This document shows, one piece after another, positions 1-6,534 of a stretch of DNA of 13,862 nt. This DNA is from Gammaproteobacteria bacterium (GTDB lineage: Bacteria; Pseudomonadota; Gammaproteobacteria; GRL18). The position numbers were made by a program, and so were the translations under genes. Each line of letters starts with the position of its first letter. Position 1 is the first letter of the stretch. The notes below the pieces were generated by a model. That model worked only from the letters and a program-made list of their open reading frames with translations, was not told the origin of the DNA and did no database searches. The stretch spans positions 1 to 13,862 of the forward strand of contig JAGLFC010000112.1 of assembly GCA_023144715.1 (NCBI GenBank), read 5' to 3'.

Positions 1-162
1 GTTTCTACTGACTTCCGTGGTGTTGGCTACTCTTCAATCTTTGATTCTGGTGCAGGTATTGCACTGGATGGAACATTCGTAAAGGTTGTTGCATGGTACG
101 ATAATGAGTATGGTTATACGTGTAATATGTTACGTTTTGTTGAGCATGTTGCTGCTAACTAA
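1..162 (+). CDS. gap: Type I glyceraldehyde-3-phosphate dehydrogenase, C-terminal end (partial)
   Basis: The window opens inside this gene; the last 53 codons and a TAA stop are visible. GAPDH interconverts glyceraldehyde-3-phosphate and 1,3-bisphosphoglycerate with NAD(P) in the cytoplasm, in glycolysis and in the reductive half of the Calvin cycle. The fragment contains the C-terminal signature VSTDFRG, then SSIFDSGAGIAL, then VKVVAWYDNEYGY. The Asn and Tyr of that last motif sit at the nicotinamide-binding site in the family. The usual GYSN(R/K) continuation is GYTCN here, a mild variation. The catalytic Cys and the Rossmann fold lie outside the window. The gene is followed by pgk, the next enzyme in the pathway, which supports the call. 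Cofactor preference cannot be judged from this part. Confidence 0.95.
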   Translation, partial: VSTDFRGVGYSSIFDSGAGIALDGTFVKVVAWYDNEYGYTCNMLRFVEHVAAN

Positions 163-171
163 GTCTGTTAC

Positions 172-198
172 TCACTAAGCTTGTTACTTGCTTAGTGA
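172..198 (+). repeat. Perfect 9-bp inverted repeat after gap
   Basis: TCACTAAGC (172-180) is matched by GCTTAGTGA (190-198) around a 9-base loop, starting ten bases after the gap stop codon. There is no run of T after the stem, so it does not look like a normal intrinsic terminator. More plausible roles are a 3' stabilising or processing hairpin for the gap message, or a weak attenuator before pgk; this is inference. Confidence 0.6.
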
Positions 199-267
199 TT
201 AGATAGCAAATAGTTGTTAAACGTTAAAGAAGAAAAGATTTATTCGAGTACTCTTTAGCGGTTTAGC

Positions 268-328
268 GACTATTTAAATAAGATTTTATAAAACTTTTTT
301 AGTTATAAAAAATAGTATTTAAATAGTC
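268..328 (+). repeat. Long AT-rich hairpin in the gap-pgk spacer
   Basis: GACTATTTAAATA (268-280) is exactly complementary to TATTTAAATAGTC (316-328), 13 bp. Inside these arms TTTTATA (284-290) pairs with TATAAAA (304-310). The result is a two-tier stem with a small internal loop and a 13-base apical loop. The structure ends seven bases before the pgk ribosome binding site (AGAGGA, 336-341), leaving that site single-stranded. No T-tract follows, so termination is unlikely. The core TATTTAAATA is itself palindromic, so the two arms could also be paired protein-binding sites in DNA. A tandem TTTAGCG repeat (254-260 and 262-268) directly precedes it. Confidence 0.6.
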
Positions 329-347
329 ATTACACAGAGGAATTTAT

Positions 348-1529
348 ATGTCAGTTATTAAAATGAGCGATCTAGACTTATCTGGAAAACGTGTTCTCAT
401 CCGTCAAGACCTAAATGTTCCCATTAAAGATGGCAAAGTTTCATCTGATAAACGTATTAGAGCATCATTACCGACCATTGAGTTGGCACTCAAAGCAGGT
501 GCTAAAGTATTAGTGATGTCTCACCTAGGTCGTCCTACTGAAGGTGAGTATAATGAAGAATTTTCTATGGCACCTGTTGCCACCCATATTTCAGGATTAA
601 TGGGCAAAGAAGTGCGTCTTATTAAAGATTATCTTGACACTGATATTGATGTGGCAGACGGTGAAGTCGTACTGCTTGAAAATGTACGTTTTAATGTCGG
701 CGAAAAGAAAAACGAAGAAAAACTTGCCAAGCAATATGCTGCTTTATGTGATGTTTTTGTTATGGATGCTTTTGGTACCGCTCACCGTGCACAGGGTTCA
801 ACTTATGGGGCATCACAATTTGCACCTACTGCTTGTGCAGGACCTTTATTGGCAGGTGAATTAGACGCTTTAGGTAAGGCTCTGGATAATCCAGCACGTC
901 CTATGGTTGCTATTGTCGGTGGTTCAAAAGTTTCTACAAAATTAACCGTACTTGAGTCATTATCAAAAGTAGTTGACCAACTGATTGTCGGTGGTGGCAT
1001 TGCCAACACATTTATTGCCGCAGATGGTCATAATGTGGGTAAATCACTTTATGAAGAAGATTTAGTGGTCACCGCAAAAAGCTTAAAAGAGGCTGCTCAG
1101 GCTCGTGGTGGCGATATTCCAGTACCGACTGATGTGGTGTGTGCCAAAGAATTTTCTGAAAGTGCAACAGCAACTTTAAAAGATGTTGCAGATGTAACCG
1201 ATGATGATATGATTTTTGATATTGGTCCTGATAGTGCCGCTGCTTTAGCAGATGTCATTAAAAATGCAGGCACAATTGTTTGGAATGGTCCCGTTGGTGT
1301 ATTTGAATTTGATCAATTTGGTGCAGGCACTAAAGCGATTTCAATGGCAATTGCTGATTCACCCGCATTTTCAATTGCAGGTGGTGGTGATACACTCGCT
1401 GCGGTTGATAAATATGATATTTCAGATAAAGTGTCTTATATTTCAACAGGTGGTGGAGCCTTTTTAGAATTCTTAGAAGGCAAAAAATTACCAGCAGTTG
1501 CAATTTTAGAAGAGCGTGCAAAAGGCTGA
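348..1529 (+). CDS. pgk: Phosphoglycerate kinase
   Basis: Cytoplasmic enzyme transferring phosphate between 1,3-bisphosphoglycerate/ADP and 3-phosphoglycerate/ATP; it works in the ATP-consuming direction in the Calvin cycle. At 393 residues it is the normal bacterial length. Visible motifs are the substrate-binding DLNVP (residues 21-25), SHLGRP (58-63) and ENVRFN (111-116), followed by HRAQGSTYG. Then come VGGSKVSTK, the glycine-rich GGGIANTF, WNGPVGVFE and the C-terminal GGGDT and STGGGAFLE nucleotide-binding segments. The section around HRAQGSTYG and ACAGPLLAGELDAL closely resembles E. coli PGK. The ATG is preceded by AGAGGA six bases upstream. The 185-base spacer from gap carries two hairpins, and pyk follows after 58 bases, so the genes probably form one transcription unit with possible RNA-level tuning. 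Confidence 0.97.
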   Translation: MSVIKMSDLDLSGKRVLIRQDLNVPIKDGKVSSDKRIRASLPTIELALKAGAKVLVMSHLGRPTEGEYNEEFSMAPVATHISGLMGKEVRLIKDYLDTDIDVADGEVVLLENVRFNVGEKKNEEKLAKQYAALCDVFVMDAFGTAHRAQGSTYGASQFAPTACAGPLLAGELDALGKALDNPARPMVAIVGGSKVSTKLTVLESLSKVVDQLIVGGGIANTFIAADGHNVGKSLYEEDLVVTAKSLKEAAQARGGDIPVPTDVVCAKEFSESATATLKDVADVTDDDMIFDIGPDSAAALADVIKNAGTIVWNGPVGVFEFDQFGAGTKAISMAIADSPAFSIAGGGDTLAAVDKYDISDKVSYISTGGGAFLEFLEGKKLPAVAILEERAKG

Positions 1530-1587
1530 TTAGTTTAATTTTAGTATACAATTCTTTAACAGCCACCTATTTAAGGTAGAACGTTGA

Positions 1588-3066
1588 ATGTATAGACGAA
1601 CAAAAATTCTTGCAACACTCGGACCGGCAACGGATGATCCTAAAATTTTAGATAAGATCATTGAAGCAGGTATTGATGTGGTACGTATTAATTTTGCTCA
1701 TGGTACTTCTGAAGAGCATTTGTTACGTGCTGAAAAAATGCGTTCCAGAGCAAGAGCTTTTGGTCGTCAAGTCGGTGTGATTGTTGATCTACAAGGACCA
1801 CAAATATACATTAAGCGTTTTCGAGACAGCCGTGTTCATTTATCAGAAGGTGATGAATTTATTCTTGATACTCAGCTGGGTAAAAATGAGGGTGATCAAA
1901 ACCGAGTCGGTGTGAGCTACAAAGCCTTAGCGGATGATGTTAAACGAGGTGACAATTTACTCTTGGATGATGGTCGTCTTGTTTTTTGGGTTGATCGAGT
2001 CGAAAAGCATGAAGTTATTTGCCGTGTTTTAATTGGTGGTCGTTTAGGGGATTGTCAAAGTATTAGTCTTAAAGGGGGTGGTTTTTCAGCAGAAGTACTC
2101 ACTAAAAAAGACAAAAAAGATATTAAAGTTGCAGCTGAAATGGGTGCAGATTATTTGGTGGTATCATTTGTTTCTTGTGCTGATGACATTCATAATGCTA
2201 GAAAGTTATTAGAAGATGCAGGTGGTCATGGTGGTGTAATTGCCAAGATCGAACGTTCCGAAGCTTTGGATAATATTGAAGATATTATTGAGGCATCCGA
2301 TGCAATTATGATTGCACGTGGTAATTTGGGTGTGGAAGTAGGTGATGCCTCTTTACCTCCCATACAAAAACGTTTGATTAGTCTGGCAAGAACCAAGAAT
2401 AAAGTAGTCATTACAGCGACTCAAATGATGGAATCCATGATCAGAAATGAATTGCCTACCCGAGCAGAAATTTTTGATGTGGCGAATGCGGTATTAGATG
2501 GTACAGATGCCGTGATGCTATCCGCTGAAACCGCAGCAGGAAAGTACCCTGATAAAGCCATTCAAGCAATGGATAGAATTTGCCGAGAAGCAGAAAAACA
2601 ACGTAAAGCGGTTCAATCATATCATCGTATGCATACTGAATTTTTTGATATTTTTGAAGCCATTGCAATGTCCACTATGTATACCGCGAATCATTTACAT
2701 GTGAAAGCAATCGTTGCTCTTACTGAGTCAGGTGCAACACCCTTACTGATGTCTCGTATCAGTTCTAGCATTCCTATTTTTGCATTTACGGGGCATCTGG
2801 ATACACGCCGTAAAGTCACTCTTTATCGGGGTGTGATTCCTGTCAGCTTTGATGTGACGACGCCCGATCATGCAACCTTGAATAGGGAAGTGATTGATGA
2901 ACTCAAAAGACGAGGAGCTGTCAGAGATGGGGATCGTGTTATTTTAACTAAGGGCGATTTAGCAGGTGTTATGGGTGGCACAAATGCGATGAAAGTGTTG
3001 ACTGTGGGTGATCTTGTTGAACCTCCACCCTTAGTAGAAAAAGAAGATTTAATTCAAGATAATTAA
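1588..3066 (+). CDS. pyk: Pyruvate kinase (PykA-like) with altered active-site residues
   Basis: By family this enzyme converts phosphoenolpyruvate and ADP to pyruvate and ATP. It has 492 residues, slightly longer than E. coli PykA, which it resembles throughout. Retained features are Arg33 in VRINFAHG, Asp67, the likely catalytic Lys220 and metal ligand Glu222 (AKIER), Thr278 in ATQMMESM, and the VLDGTDAVMLSAETAAG segment. Several normally conserved positions differ. The Ser of NFSHG is Ala37. DLQGPKIR reads DLQGPQIY (Gln72, Tyr74). KGIN is QSIS (157-160). The Arg of SF.R is Ser196. The metal ligand Asp of ARGDLG is Asn246. No frameshift or premature stop is present, so the gene is maintained. 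It may be an enzyme with altered kinetics or metal use, or one with reduced activity. The start ATG follows AAGGT about ten bases upstream. pgk precedes it and fba follows after 68 bases. Confidence 0.9.
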   Translation: MYRRTKILATLGPATDDPKILDKIIEAGIDVVRINFAHGTSEEHLLRAEKMRSRARAFGRQVGVIVDLQGPQIYIKRFRDSRVHLSEGDEFILDTQLGKNEGDQNRVGVSYKALADDVKRGDNLLLDDGRLVFWVDRVEKHEVICRVLIGGRLGDCQSISLKGGGFSAEVLTKKDKKDIKVAAEMGADYLVVSFVSCADDIHNARKLLEDAGGHGGVIAKIERSEALDNIEDIIEASDAIMIARGNLGVEVGDASLPPIQKRLISLARTKNKVVITATQMMESMIRNELPTRAEIFDVANAVLDGTDAVMLSAETAAGKYPDKAIQAMDRICREAEKQRKAVQSYHRMHTEFFDIFEAIAMSTMYTANHLHVKAIVALTESGATPLLMSRISSSIPIFAFTGHLDTRRKVTLYRGVIPVSFDVTTPDHATLNREVIDELKRRGAVRDGDRVILTKGDLAGVMGGTNAMKVLTVGDLVEPPPLVEKEDLIQDN

Positions 3067-3134
3067 TGTAAAAAAATACTATTTACAAACATAAATTTTA
3101 ACCACTAATTTTAATAAAACCAAGGAGTGCCAAA

Positions 3135-4199
3135 ATGGCCTTGATTTCAATGCGTCAATTACTAGACTATGCAGCAGAAAATAACTTCGGTCTACCTGCT
3201 TTTAATGTGAACAATATGGAACAGGTTCATGCCATTATGCAAGCTGCGGAAGCAGTGGATTCACCTGTTATTATGCAGGGTTCAGCAGGTGCACGTTCTT
3301 ATGCAGGCGAACCATTTTTACGTCACATGATTGAAGCTGCTGTTGAAATGTATCCTAATATTCCTGTTGTTATGCATCAGGATCATGGCTCTGAGCCTGC
3401 TGTGTGTTTACGTTCTATTCAGTCTGGTTTTACATCAGTTATGATGGATGGTTCTTTAATGGCGGATATGAAAACGCCTTCAAGTTTTGAATATAACTCA
3501 AATACCACACTTGAAGTTGTTAAAATGGCTCATGCAGGTGGTGTTTCTGTTGAGGGTGAATTAGGTTGTTTAGGTTCTCTTGAAACAGGTATGATGGGTG
3601 AAGAAGACGGTCATGGTGCAGAAGGCAAGCTTGACTTAGATATGTTATTAACCGATCCTGAAGAAGCGGCGACGTTTGTTAAAGAAACAGGTGTTGATGC
3701 CTTAGCAATTGCGATTGGTACGTCTCATGGTGCATACAAATTTACCAAAGAGCCAGCAGGTGATGTGTTACGTATTGACCGTATTGTAGAAATTCATAAA
3801 CGTATTCCTAATACTCACCTTGTTATGCATGGTTCTTCTTCAGTGCCTCAAGAATGGCTAGAAATCATCAATAACTATGGTGGTGATATGGGTCAAACGT
3901 ATGGTGTTCCCGTTGAAGAAATCGTTGAAGGCATCAAAAATGGTGTGCGTAAAGTGAATATTGATACTGATTTGCGTATGGCTTCTACGGGTGCAGTACG
4001 TAAATTCATGGTAGAAAATACTGCAAACTTTGATCCACGTAAATTCCTTAAAGCGTCTACAGCGGCAATGAAAGGTATCTGTCAGGCTCGTTTTGAAGCA
4101 TTTGGTAGTGCAGGTCACGCATCAAAAATTAAGGTTCAAACATTGGAAACAATGATTGGTCGTTATTCAAGTGGTGAACTTGATCCTAAAATTTCTTAA
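3135..4199 (+). CDS. fba: Class II fructose-bisphosphate aldolase, Calvin-cycle subtype
   Basis: A zinc-dependent aldolase joining glyceraldehyde-3-phosphate and dihydroxyacetone phosphate to fructose-1,6-bisphosphate; in this subtype it commonly also makes sedoheptulose-1,7-bisphosphate for the Calvin cycle. At 354 residues it matches the length and sequence of the CbbA/CfxB subfamily rather than E. coli FbaA. Motifs seen are PAFNVNNMEQ (21-30), HQDHG (81-85, active-site Asp and zinc His), SVEGELGCLGSLETG (138-152), AIGTSHGAYKF (193-203, zinc His198), HGSSSVPQ (232-239, zinc His232) and VNIDTD (274-279). A strong AAGGAG lies 3122-3127, seven bases before the ATG. It is the last gene of the gap-pgk-pyk-fba block and is followed by a strong terminator. 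The subtype suggests, but does not prove, that the host has a Calvin cycle or a ribulose-phosphate-based carbon pathway. Confidence 0.96.
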   Translation: MALISMRQLLDYAAENNFGLPAFNVNNMEQVHAIMQAAEAVDSPVIMQGSAGARSYAGEPFLRHMIEAAVEMYPNIPVVMHQDHGSEPAVCLRSIQSGFTSVMMDGSLMADMKTPSSFEYNSNTTLEVVKMAHAGGVSVEGELGCLGSLETGMMGEEDGHGAEGKLDLDMLLTDPEEAATFVKETGVDALAIAIGTSHGAYKFTKEPAGDVLRIDRIVEIHKRIPNTHLVMHGSSSVPQEWLEIINNYGGDMGQTYGVPVEEIVEGIKNGVRKVNIDTDLRMASTGAVRKFMVENTANFDPRKFLKASTAAMKGICQARFEAFGSAGHASKIKVQTLETMIGRYSSGELDPKIS

Positions 4200-4233
4200 T
4201 CGAATTTTAATTAAGAAAATCTTGTTTTAACAT

Positions 4234-4253
4234 ATAAGAGATTTTTCTCTTAT
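4234..4253 (+). repeat. Small hairpin between fba and its terminator
   Basis: ATAAGAGA (4234-4241) pairs with TCTCTTAT (4246-4253) around a TTTT loop. It lies directly upstream of the main terminator at 4255-4285 and ends one base before it, giving a tandem double hairpin at the 3' end of the fba message. It could help termination or protect the 3' end. Confidence 0.55.
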
Positions 4254-4254
4254 C

Positions 4255-4285
4255 AAAAAGGACGGTTATACCGTCCTTTTTCTGT
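4255..4285 (+). terminator. Rho-independent terminator after fba
   Basis: AAAAAGGACGG (4255-4265) is exactly complementary to CCGTCCTTTTT (4271-4281) around a TTATA loop, and the stem runs into a T-rich stretch (4277-4288). The GC-rich core, tight loop and T-tract form a classical intrinsic terminator. The matching A-run on the 5' side would make it work in both directions. It closes the gap-pgk-pyk-fba unit only 56 bases after the fba stop. Confidence 0.9.
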
Positions 4286-4299
4286 TTTATGGAATAATT

Positions 4300-4800
4300 A
4301 TGAGTACTCACGAAAAACCTCTTGTCGGTGTGGTAATGGGCAGTAATAGTGATTGGGAAGTGATGAAAAATGCCTGTCAACAGCTGAATGATTTGGGCAT
4401 AGCCTATGAAGCAAAAGTTGTGTCAGCCCACCGTACCCCAGATTTATTGTATCAATATGCTGAACAAGCTCGAGAACGTGGTTTAAAATGTATTATTGCA
4501 GGTGCAGGTGGTGCGGCACACTTGCCAGGTATGTTAGCGGCAAAAACAACTTTGCCGATACTGGGCGTACCCGTTAATTCACGTTATTTAAAAGGTTTGG
4601 ATTCTTTATTATCAATTGTGCAAATGCCTAAAGGTATTCCTGTCGCTACTTTTGCAATTGGTGAAGCGGGTGCCGCTAATGCAGGTTTGTATGCGGCATC
4701 ATTATTGTCTGTAAATGATAATAAAATAGCCGATCAATTACAGAATTTTAGAGAAAAACAAGCACAAACCGTACTTGAAATGGAACTACCCCATTTATAA
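4300..4800 (+). CDS. purE: N5-carboxyaminoimidazole ribonucleotide mutase (PurE class I)
   Basis: Second step of the bacterial two-enzyme carboxylation of AIR in purine synthesis: it moves the carboxyl group of N5-CAIR to give CAIR. It has 166 residues, the standard length for class I PurE. Motifs are GSNSDWEVM (14-22), SAHRTP (42-47, containing the catalytic His44), AGAGGAAHLPGM and VQMPKGIPVATFAIG. PurK, its substrate supplier, follows 42 bases later. The ATG lies just downstream of the fba terminator, with only a weak GGA (4291-4293) as ribosome binding site. There is no room for a promoter between terminator and start codon, so its promoter must overlap the terminator or transcripts must read through. 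Confidence 0.97.
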   Translation: MSTHEKPLVGVVMGSNSDWEVMKNACQQLNDLGIAYEAKVVSAHRTPDLLYQYAEQARERGLKCIIAGAGGAAHLPGMLAAKTTLPILGVPVNSRYLKGLDSLLSIVQMPKGIPVATFAIGEAGAANAGLYAASLLSVNDNKIADQLQNFREKQAQTVLEMELPHL

Positions 4801-4842
4801 ATTTTTGTGATTATATAACATTAAAAAAAGAAGGTTGGTATT

Positions 4843-5979
4843 ATGATTCTGCCAGGAAAAACACTGGGTATGCTCGGTGGTGGTCAATTGGGAAGAATGT
4901 TTGTCATGGCAGCCCATACAATGGGTTATCATGTGATTGTACTTGATCCTGATCCAGATAGCCCAGCAGGAAGAATTGCTGATGAGCATATTCATGCTTC
5001 TTATAGCGATCACTGGGCGATTGAACAACTCAGTAAGAATTGTGATGCGATTACCACTGAATTTGAAAATATACCTTCAGAGACCTTAAAAAAACTTGAA
5101 CAAACAACTCCTGTTAGACCTTCGTCAGCGGCGGTAGAGATTGCTCAAAATCGTATTGCTGAAAAAACATTTCTAGCAGATAATGGTTTTACAACGGCTC
5201 CTTTTTTCCCGATTTATGAAAAAGAAGAACTGAATTTTGCCCTGACTCAAATTGGTGGTACCGCTATTTTAAAAGTAGCAAATTTTGGTTATGATGGTAA
5301 AGGACAAGCCATTGTTCATAATCTTGATGAAGCCGTGGATGCCTTTGAAGCAATGGGATCAGTGCATTGTGTGTTAGAAGAAAAAGTCAATTTAGCTGCT
5401 GAGGTGTCAGTAGTCTTAGCACGAGGTAGTAATGGTAAAATTACTTGTTATCCAGTGGGAGAAAATCATCATGTCAATGGTATTCTTGAATATACTTCTG
5501 TACCCAGTAGTTTACCGAAATCACTGCTTGAGCAAGTCATTAATGAAGCCTCAGAATTTTCAAAAAAACTGGATTATTGTGGCATAATGGCCGTGGAGTT
5601 TTTCTATACTACTGATGATCGTTTATTAATTAATGAAGTCGCTCCACGTCCTCATAATAGTGGTCATTATACTATTGATGCCTGTAAAACTTCTCAATTT
5701 GAGCAACAAGTTAGAATGATGTGTGACTTGCCTGCTGGGAGTGTGGATCTCTTATCACCTATAGTGATGTTTAATATTTTAGGTGATATTTGGAAAAATG
5801 GAGAGCCTGATTGGATGCAACTGCTTTCTAATCAAAATGTTAAATTGCATTTATATGGTAAACGAGAAGCAAGGGCAGGGCGTAAAATGGGGCATTTTAC
5901 CTGTCTTGGAAATTCAAACAGTGAATTGTTATTGGAAACTCGCCGTCTTGCTAATGCCTTACCTAAGCCTCAATCTTAA
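4843..5979 (+). CDS. purK: N5-carboxyaminoimidazole ribonucleotide synthase (PurK)
   Basis: An ATP-grasp enzyme making N5-CAIR from AIR, bicarbonate and ATP, the step before PurE. At 378 residues the length is typical. Visible are the N-terminal LGMLGGGQLGRM, the TTEFENIPSE segment, the ATP-grasp loop ANFGYDGKGQ and VLEEKVNLAAEVSVV. Further on are AVEFF and INEVAPRPHNSGHYTIDAC, which carries the metal- and substrate-binding residues, and a C-terminal LHLYGK..ARAGRKMGH. AGAAGG (4829-4834) sits eight bases before the ATG. It is almost certainly co-transcribed with purE. A weak hairpin with a T-run overlaps its stop codon and may partly end transcription before the next gene. Confidence 0.97.
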   Translation: MILPGKTLGMLGGGQLGRMFVMAAHTMGYHVIVLDPDPDSPAGRIADEHIHASYSDHWAIEQLSKNCDAITTEFENIPSETLKKLEQTTPVRPSSAAVEIAQNRIAEKTFLADNGFTTAPFFPIYEKEELNFALTQIGGTAILKVANFGYDGKGQAIVHNLDEAVDAFEAMGSVHCVLEEKVNLAAEVSVVLARGSNGKITCYPVGENHHVNGILEYTSVPSSLPKSLLEQVINEASEFSKKLDYCGIMAVEFFYTTDDRLLINEVAPRPHNSGHYTIDACKTSQFEQQVRMMCDLPAGSVDLLSPIVMFNILGDIWKNGEPDWMQLLSNQNVKLHLYGKREARAGRKMGHFTCLGNSNSELLLETRRLANALPKPQS

Positions 5980-5997
5980 AAATATTGAGACTTTTTT
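5969..5997 (+). terminator. Possible weak terminator overlapping the purK stop
   Basis: CTCAAT (5969-5974) pairs with ATTGAG (5984-5989) and is followed by AC and six T residues (5992-5997). The stem has only two G-C pairs and a nine-base loop, so any termination would be partial. It would separate the pur genes from the downstream mpl group. Confidence 0.35.
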
Positions 5998-6026
5998 GTC
6001 TTTTACTTCAATGATACTAGGAATAT

Positions 6027-6530
6027 ATGAACGCTCTCTTTCAGTTGTTTTTTAATATTTGTCGATTAAAAAAAGGACCTGACTCTGTCCCTTCTTCAGT
6101 CAACCTTTTGCTCATTTTATTTATTGCTAATTTTATCATTGAGACAGGTTTAGGACTTAGCTCTTATTCTTTTACCCAAGCTGCTTTGCTAGCAATTTTT
6201 GCCATCCTCTCTTTATTCCTATTTACTGGACTATGGCTCTATTTATTTCGTTTGACGAATCGCTATTTACAAACCATAACCGCCTTAGTCGGTGTCAGTT
6301 TACTGACGAATATTATTTGCTTTATACCGCTGACTTTTTTATGGAAAATGGGAATTTTTGCCAATGATAGCTTTGCAATGCTTAATTTATTATTGATTTT
6401 TTGGGTATTAACCATCTATGCAAATATTTTTAGTAAGGCATTAAATCTTTCACTATTGTTGGGTATTGCTCTTGTGATTACTTACTTTATTACCTTTAAT
6501 ACGTTGGCCTTTAATCTAACAGGAGCTTAA
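6027..6530 (+). CDS. Small multi-pass inner-membrane protein of unknown function
   Basis: I do not recognise a characterised family. The 167-residue protein starts with a short amphipathic stretch and a polar KKGPDSVPSS segment (15-24). About five hydrophobic segments follow, near residues 25-43, 52-75, 83-105, 116-135 and 140-160, with few charges between them. A KxGPxxVPxS motif before the first membrane helix is reminiscent of small Yip1-like membrane proteins in gammaproteobacteria, but that is a weak resemblance. No signal peptide cleavage site or catalytic motif is evident. The ATG follows AGGAA (6019-6023) at close spacing. The stop is four bases before mpl, and the mpl ribosome binding site lies within its last codons, so the two are translationally linked. 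Base composition matches its neighbours. Confidence 0.75.
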   Translation: MNALFQLFFNICRLKKGPDSVPSSVNLLLILFIANFIIETGLGLSSYSFTQAALLAIFAILSLFLFTGLWLYLFRLTNRYLQTITALVGVSLLTNIICFIPLTFLWKMGIFANDSFAMLNLLLIFWVLTIYANIFSKALNLSLLLGIALVITYFITFNTLAFNLTGA

Positions 6531-6534
6531 CCTT

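Noticed and set aside
1560..1580. Hairpin hiding the pyk ribosome binding site (ACCT pairing with AGGT)
   Set aside because: A stem of only four pairs in AT-rich sequence is not distinguishable from chance.
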